Below are positions 61,048 through 64,000 of a stretch of DNA of 64,000 bases, in pieces. How positions within the stretch are numbered: position 1 is the stretch's first letter; the number at the start of each line of letters is the position of its first letter. Under the pieces are notes generated by a model, which was given only the letters and a program-made list of their open reading frames with translations, was not told the origin of the DNA and did no database searches. The DNA is from JBBPYC01 sp038200275 (lineage in GTDB: Bacteria > Pseudomonadota > Gammaproteobacteria > Burkholderiales > Burkholderiaceae_C): the NCBI GenBank assembly GCA_038200275.1, contig JBBPYC010000098.1, positions 1 to 64,000 on the forward strand. Reading direction: 5' to 3'. The translations under genes were made by a program, and so were the position numbers.

Positions 61048-61296
61048 GGTTCTGGATTTACGACATCACTATGAGGCGCGTCCAAGCACATCCGAGACCG
61101 CGACATCCGTGAGGCCAAACCGCTCAACTTGGGCCGAAATGTGTTGAAAGCTAGAAGTCGATCAAACACAGCGCCGTCCCGCGATAGGCCCGCTCGCCAG
61201 CAGGGGCCACGGAGCTGGCTTCGCCAGGCCGCAGGCGTCGCCCCTCGGTGCGGGGAAGGCGAAAGCCGACCGAAGGCAGCGAAGTCTGGGGTGGAG
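61048..61296. other. Intergenic hairpin-rich stretch
   Basis: Between cobO and the DUF71 gene. It contains several compact hairpins: CTGGC-TTC-GCCAG (61215-61227), CCCC-N7-GGGG near 61241-61255 and GGC-GAAA-GCC (61258-61267). It looks like the REP-type GC-rich intergenic repeats seen in some Comamonadaceae, but I cannot confirm copies elsewhere. I see no B12-box of a cobalamin riboswitch. Confidence 0.35.
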
Positions 61297-61866
61297 CTAA
61301 TCTTCTATTCCCCGTTGCGCCGGCACGCCCGCCTTGAAGTGGTGCTTGACCATTGTCATCTCGGTCACGGTATCGGCCTGCTCGATCAACTCCGGCGGCG
61401 CATTGCGCCCGGTCAGCACCACATGCACATGCGGTGGCTGCTCGCGCAGCGTCTGCAGCACCGGCTGCAGCGGCAGCCAGCCATAGCGCAGCGGATACAT
61501 GATCTCGTCCAGCACGACCAGAAGGTGTTCGCCGTCCTGAATGGTCGCTTCTGCCCGCGCCCAGCCGTCGCGGGCAAGTTGCGCCGAATGTTCAAGGTCG
61601 CGGCTTTTCCAGCTAAAGCCGTCCCCCAGACCTTCGGTCGGAATGCCGATCTGCTCGAACAAACGGTGTTCGCCGAAGCGCGCCGAAGGCACCTTCATGA
61701 ACTAATAGATCTTCACCGCCTTGCCACGTCCGTGCGCACGAATCGCCAGGCCGAAAGCAGCTGTGCTCTTGCCTTTTCCGTTGCCGGCGTGCACCAGCAT
61801 CAGGCCGCGCCGCTCGCCATCGGGCTTCGCCACGTCGCGGTCTACCGCAGGGGCCTCGATCTGCAT
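61297..61866 (-). pseudogene. cobO: Corrinoid adenosyltransferase (CobO/BtuR) broken by an in-frame amber codon
   Basis: The 190-codon frame from the ATG at 61866 has Walker A HAGNGKGKSTAAFGLAIRAHG, then KAVKIY, TAG and FMKVPSARFGEHRLFEQIGI in the same frame. The family normally has IYQFMK here, so CAG has become TAG at 61702-61704. Downstream sequence (GLGDGFSWKSRDLEHS, LLVVLDEIMYPLRYGWL, HVVLTGRNAPPELIE) is intact. The next ATG, one codon after the stop, would give a 133-residue protein without the P-loop. It would adenosylate cobalt. Either a pseudogene, a base error or a suppressed gene. Confidence 0.85.
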
Positions 61867-61885
61867 GACTTGTTCCTTCTTCTAT

Positions 61886-62674
61886 TCAGATGCGTGGTCG
61901 CGCCACGTGATGCACGCGCCCTTCGCGCTCCAGACGCTCGATCGCGACCGCTTGCTGAAACACCGCGATCAGCGCCGCGTGCAGGGCTGGGTCGTCGGGT
62001 GGCGCATCGATCAACAACCGGCCCTGGTCCATCAGCCAGACGCGGTCGGCGGCCAATGCAAGCGTCAGGTCGTGCAACACCACGGCCACCGCCGCACCGC
62101 CGGCTGCGCGCCGCGCGACGCTGCGCAGCAACGCACGCTGGTGCGGCGCGTCGAGATGCGCGGTGGGTTCGTCCAGCAGCAACACCGACGCCTGTACGGC
62201 CAATGCCCGCGCCAGCAGCACGCGTTGGCGTTCGCCGCCGGAGAGCTGACTCAAGCGTCGGCGTGCGAACGCACTGCATTCGGTCTCGGCCATCGCAGCA
62301 TCCACTGCTGCCTCGTCGGCCGGACCCAGCACGCCGAACAAGCCGTGATGCGGCAGCCGCCCGAGCCGCACCACATCGCGCGCAGCGATCTCCCCTTCGG
62401 CTTCGCCTTGCTGCGCAAGCCACGCGATCCGGCGCGCGCGCTCGGCAGCGGTCCATTCGGTGATCGGTCGCCCGCACAGGCGCACCTGGCCTTCGTGCGG
62501 TTGGCGCAGACCCGCCAGCAGCGACAGCAAACTGCTTTTACCAGCCCCGTTGGGGCCGACCACGGCAACCCACTGGCCGGCGAAAAGAGTGGCCGAAACC
62601 TGGTCTACCACGCGCCGCCCGCCGAGTCGCAAGCTCAACTGCTCGGCCTGCAACACGGCGGCGTGATCAGACAT
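61886..62674 (-). CDS. btuD: Cobalamin/iron-siderophore ABC ATPase BtuD-like
   Basis: A 262-residue protein from the ATG at 62674, which overlaps the btuC 3' end by eight bases. Walker A is GPNGAGKSS, signature LSGGERQRVLLARAL, Walker B LLLDEPTAHLDAPHQ and H-loop VVLHDLTLAL. The family is FecCD-linked ABC ATPases for cobalamin or iron-chelate import; gene order with btuC and btuF and the cobalamin genes supports cobalamin. Confidence 0.88.
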   Translation of the reverse strand: MSDHAAVLQAEQLSLRLGGRRVVDQVSATLFAGQWVAVVGPNGAGKSSLLSLLAGLRQPHEGQVRLCGRPITEWTAAERARRIAWLAQQGEAEGEIAARDVVRLGRLPHHGLFGVLGPADEAAVDAAMAETECSAFARRRLSQLSGGERQRVLLARALAVQASVLLLDEPTAHLDAPHQRALLRSVARRAAGGAAVAVVLHDLTLALAADRVWLMDQGRLLIDAPPDDPALHAALIAVFQQAVAIERLEREGRVHHVARPRI

Positions 62675-63716
62675 ATTCGGCCTTCGCGCGGCGGCGCAGC
62701 AGCACAAGCAGATAGCCGCCGCCGACCACGGCGGTCAGCACGCCCACAGGCAATTCCTGCGGCGCGATCACGCTGCGTGCGGCCACGTCGGCCGCCAACA
62801 GCAGCAGGCCGCCAGACAGGGCCGACAAGGCAAGCAACGCGCCGTGGCGCACCGTCACCATGCGGCGCACCAGATGCGGCGCGACCAGCCCGACAAACGC
62901 GATCAGCCCGGCCTGCGCAACCGCCACCCCCGTTGCGAGCGCCATCAGTGCGACCAGCATCAGGCGCAGCCTCGGCAGATCGAGGCCCAGGCTGCTGGCG
63001 CTGGCTTCGCCGAGCACCAGCGCATCGAGCACGCCCGCAAAGCGCACCGCGATCGGGACCGCCACGGCGAGCGCTGCCCCGAGCACGACCACGCTGGTCC
63101 AGCCGAGAAACCCGGTGGTGCCAAGCAGGAATGCCTGTTTGCCGCGCAACGCCTCAGGCGACAACAGCATCATGAGGTCCGAGATCGCTGCCAGCAGCAC
63201 GCCGACGACGACACCAGCCAGCAGCAAGATCAGTGGCCGCGACGCACCACCGCCCAGCAACAAGGTCAGCGTCACACCAATCAGCGCGCCTGCAAACGCC
63301 GCACCGACCAGACCGATCTGCATCAGCCAGCCGACGTTCGCCAGGCCGATGCTCACCCCCGCCTGACTGCCCGCAAAGATCGTCAGCACCACGCCGAGGC
63401 CGGCGCCTGCGGCGCTGCCGAGCAGATACGGATCGGCGAGCGGATTGCGAAACAGCCCCTGCGCGAGCGCACCAGCAAGCCCCAGCAACGCGCCTGCACC
63501 GAATGCGCCCAACGTGCGCGGCGCACGAATCGCAGCGATCAAGTCCCAATCCCGCACCCAGGCAAAAGACCAGCCTTCGCTGCCGGCGGCAAGGCCCAAT
63601 GCGATCAGCAAAAGACTGACCGCGCCGAGTGCGAACGCCAGCCGTGCGGCGGTCCAGTGCGGCGCTGCATCGAGCGGCTGCGCTTCTACTTCAGTTCGCA
63701 CCGGCAGCGCACTCAT
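62667..63716 (-). CDS. btuC: Cobalamin/iron ABC permease BtuC-like (FecCD family)
   Basis: A 349-residue membrane protein with about nine to ten helices. FecCD markers are IRAPRTLGAFGAGALLGLAGALAQGLFRNPLADPYLLGSAAGAG and VAQAGLIAFVGLVAPHLVRRMV. It overlaps the ATPase gene and the partial btuF gene at its start. The substrate is likely a corrinoid, by context. Confidence 0.9.
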   Translation of the reverse strand: MSALPVRTEVEAQPLDAAPHWTAARLAFALGAVSLLLIALGLAAGSEGWSFAWVRDWDLIAAIRAPRTLGAFGAGALLGLAGALAQGLFRNPLADPYLLGSAAGAGLGVVLTIFAGSQAGVSIGLANVGWLMQIGLVGAAFAGALIGVTLTLLLGGGASRPLILLLAGVVVGVLLAAISDLMMLLSPEALRGKQAFLLGTTGFLGWTSVVVLGAALAVAVPIAVRFAGVLDALVLGEASASSLGLDLPRLRLMLVALMALATGVAVAQAGLIAFVGLVAPHLVRRMVTVRHGALLALSALSGGLLLLAADVAARSVIAPQELPVGVLTAVVGGGYLLVLLRRRAKAEYV

Positions 63717-64000
63717 CGTGCGGCACCGCGCGGAGGCAGCCCCGCCACGCAGTCGGCCAACGCCGCCGCCGCTTCGCCGAGACGCGGACCGGGTCGGATC
63801 AGCAATTCATAGTGCGCCGCATCGAACCCGCACGCCTGGCCCGCCGTCAACGCAGGGATCGTGTCCCAACCGGGCCGCTGCGACATGCCAGCCAAGTTGC
63901 GCACGGACGCCATGATCAGGTCCGGCTTCGCGCGCACCACGTACTCGGGGTTCAGTTTTGGGAAGGGCCCGAGCGATGGCGGCACCACATTGCCGAGGCC
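63713..64000 (-). CDS. btuF: Periplasmic corrinoid-binding protein BtuF-like, C-terminal part
   Basis: The minus-strand frame is open to the right edge and ends at 63713. About 95 residues are visible: NVVPPSLGPFPKLNPEYVV, RAKPDLIMASVRNLAGMSQ, RPGWDTIPALTAGQ and a short C-terminal RGAAR. This is the C-terminal lobe of a BtuF/FecB-type binding protein. Its stop overlaps the btuC start, so the three genes are one operon. The signal peptide and N-lobe are outside the window. Confidence 0.85.
   Translation of the reverse strand, partial: GLGNVVPPSLGPFPKLNPEYVVRAKPDLIMASVRNLAGMSQRPGWDTIPALTAGQACGFDAAHYELLIRPGPRLGEAAAALADCVAGLPPRGAAR

Noticed and set aside
61048..61296. Cobalamin riboswitch in the gap between cobO and the DUF71 gene
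   Set aside because: The B12-box consensus is not present; only simple GC-rich hairpins.
1..64000. CRISPR array, prophage, insertion sequence or transposase
   Set aside because: No direct-repeat array, no integrase, transposase or phage structural protein is seen on either strand.

Overview
The window is high-GC, gene-dense DNA from a betaproteobacterium, most likely order Burkholderiales. The evidence is the phaC-phaA-phaB polyhydroxybutyrate cluster, the glnA / small secreted protein / ntrB / ntrC layout, two complete branched-chain-amino-acid-type (Liv) ABC systems, a cyanide-insensitive bd oxidase with a DUF2474 peptide, and membrane urate oxidase PuuD. The family is not resolved. I see no CRISPR array, prophage, insertion sequence, rRNA or tRNA. 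Both ends cut genes: the 3' end of a katE-type catalase at the left and a btuF-like gene at the right.

Layout. 1-1545: catalase C-terminus and a small ribbon-helix-helix-like protein. 1785-14059: two Liv transporters (each K-H-M-G-F) around a short CaiB-family CoA-transferase, ending in an acyl-CoA ligase; together they suggest uptake and CoA activation of organic or amino acids. 14235-16898: cydA-cydB-DUF2474. 17080-23502: YgiQ radical-SAM protein, phospholipase D/cardiolipin synthase, DUF421 protein, thioredoxin-like protein, and a DUF4398 lipoprotein followed by an OmpA-family lipoprotein. 23549-34892: a purine-ring catabolism island (urate permease, PuuD, HIU hydrolase, GntR regulator, allantoinase PuuE, a UraD-AllC fusion, an M20 hydrolase and an amidase). 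It covers urate to allantoate and beyond, and two near-identical TTGTATACA operators lie beside the regulator gene.

34912-45548: a cyclase-PilZ protein, enoyl-CoA hydratase, a 24-residue membrane peptide, tsaD, ispF-ispD, phaB-phaA-phaC, pgeF and maiA. 45589-50583: ntrC, ntrB, a small secreted protein and glnA. glnA has a recognisable sigma-54 promoter, two NtrC sites upstream and a strong terminator downstream. 50875-52627: a CinA-like protein and an EI24 membrane protein.

52994-64000: a cobalamin salvage/late-synthesis cluster on the minus strand (btuFCD, cobO, DUF71 ATPase, cbiB, cobQ, cobT, cobS, cobC phosphatase and a second cobQ). It is the most unusual part. cobO carries an in-frame amber codon. 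The cbiB reading frame is fused in frame to the C-terminal half of a threonine-phosphate-decarboxylase-like enzyme. The two CobQ paralogues have lost different conserved motifs in a reciprocal way. The cobT start codon overlaps that of a divergent methyltransferase by two bases. The cluster is either decaying, contains assembly errors, or holds a rewired cobyric acid synthase pair.
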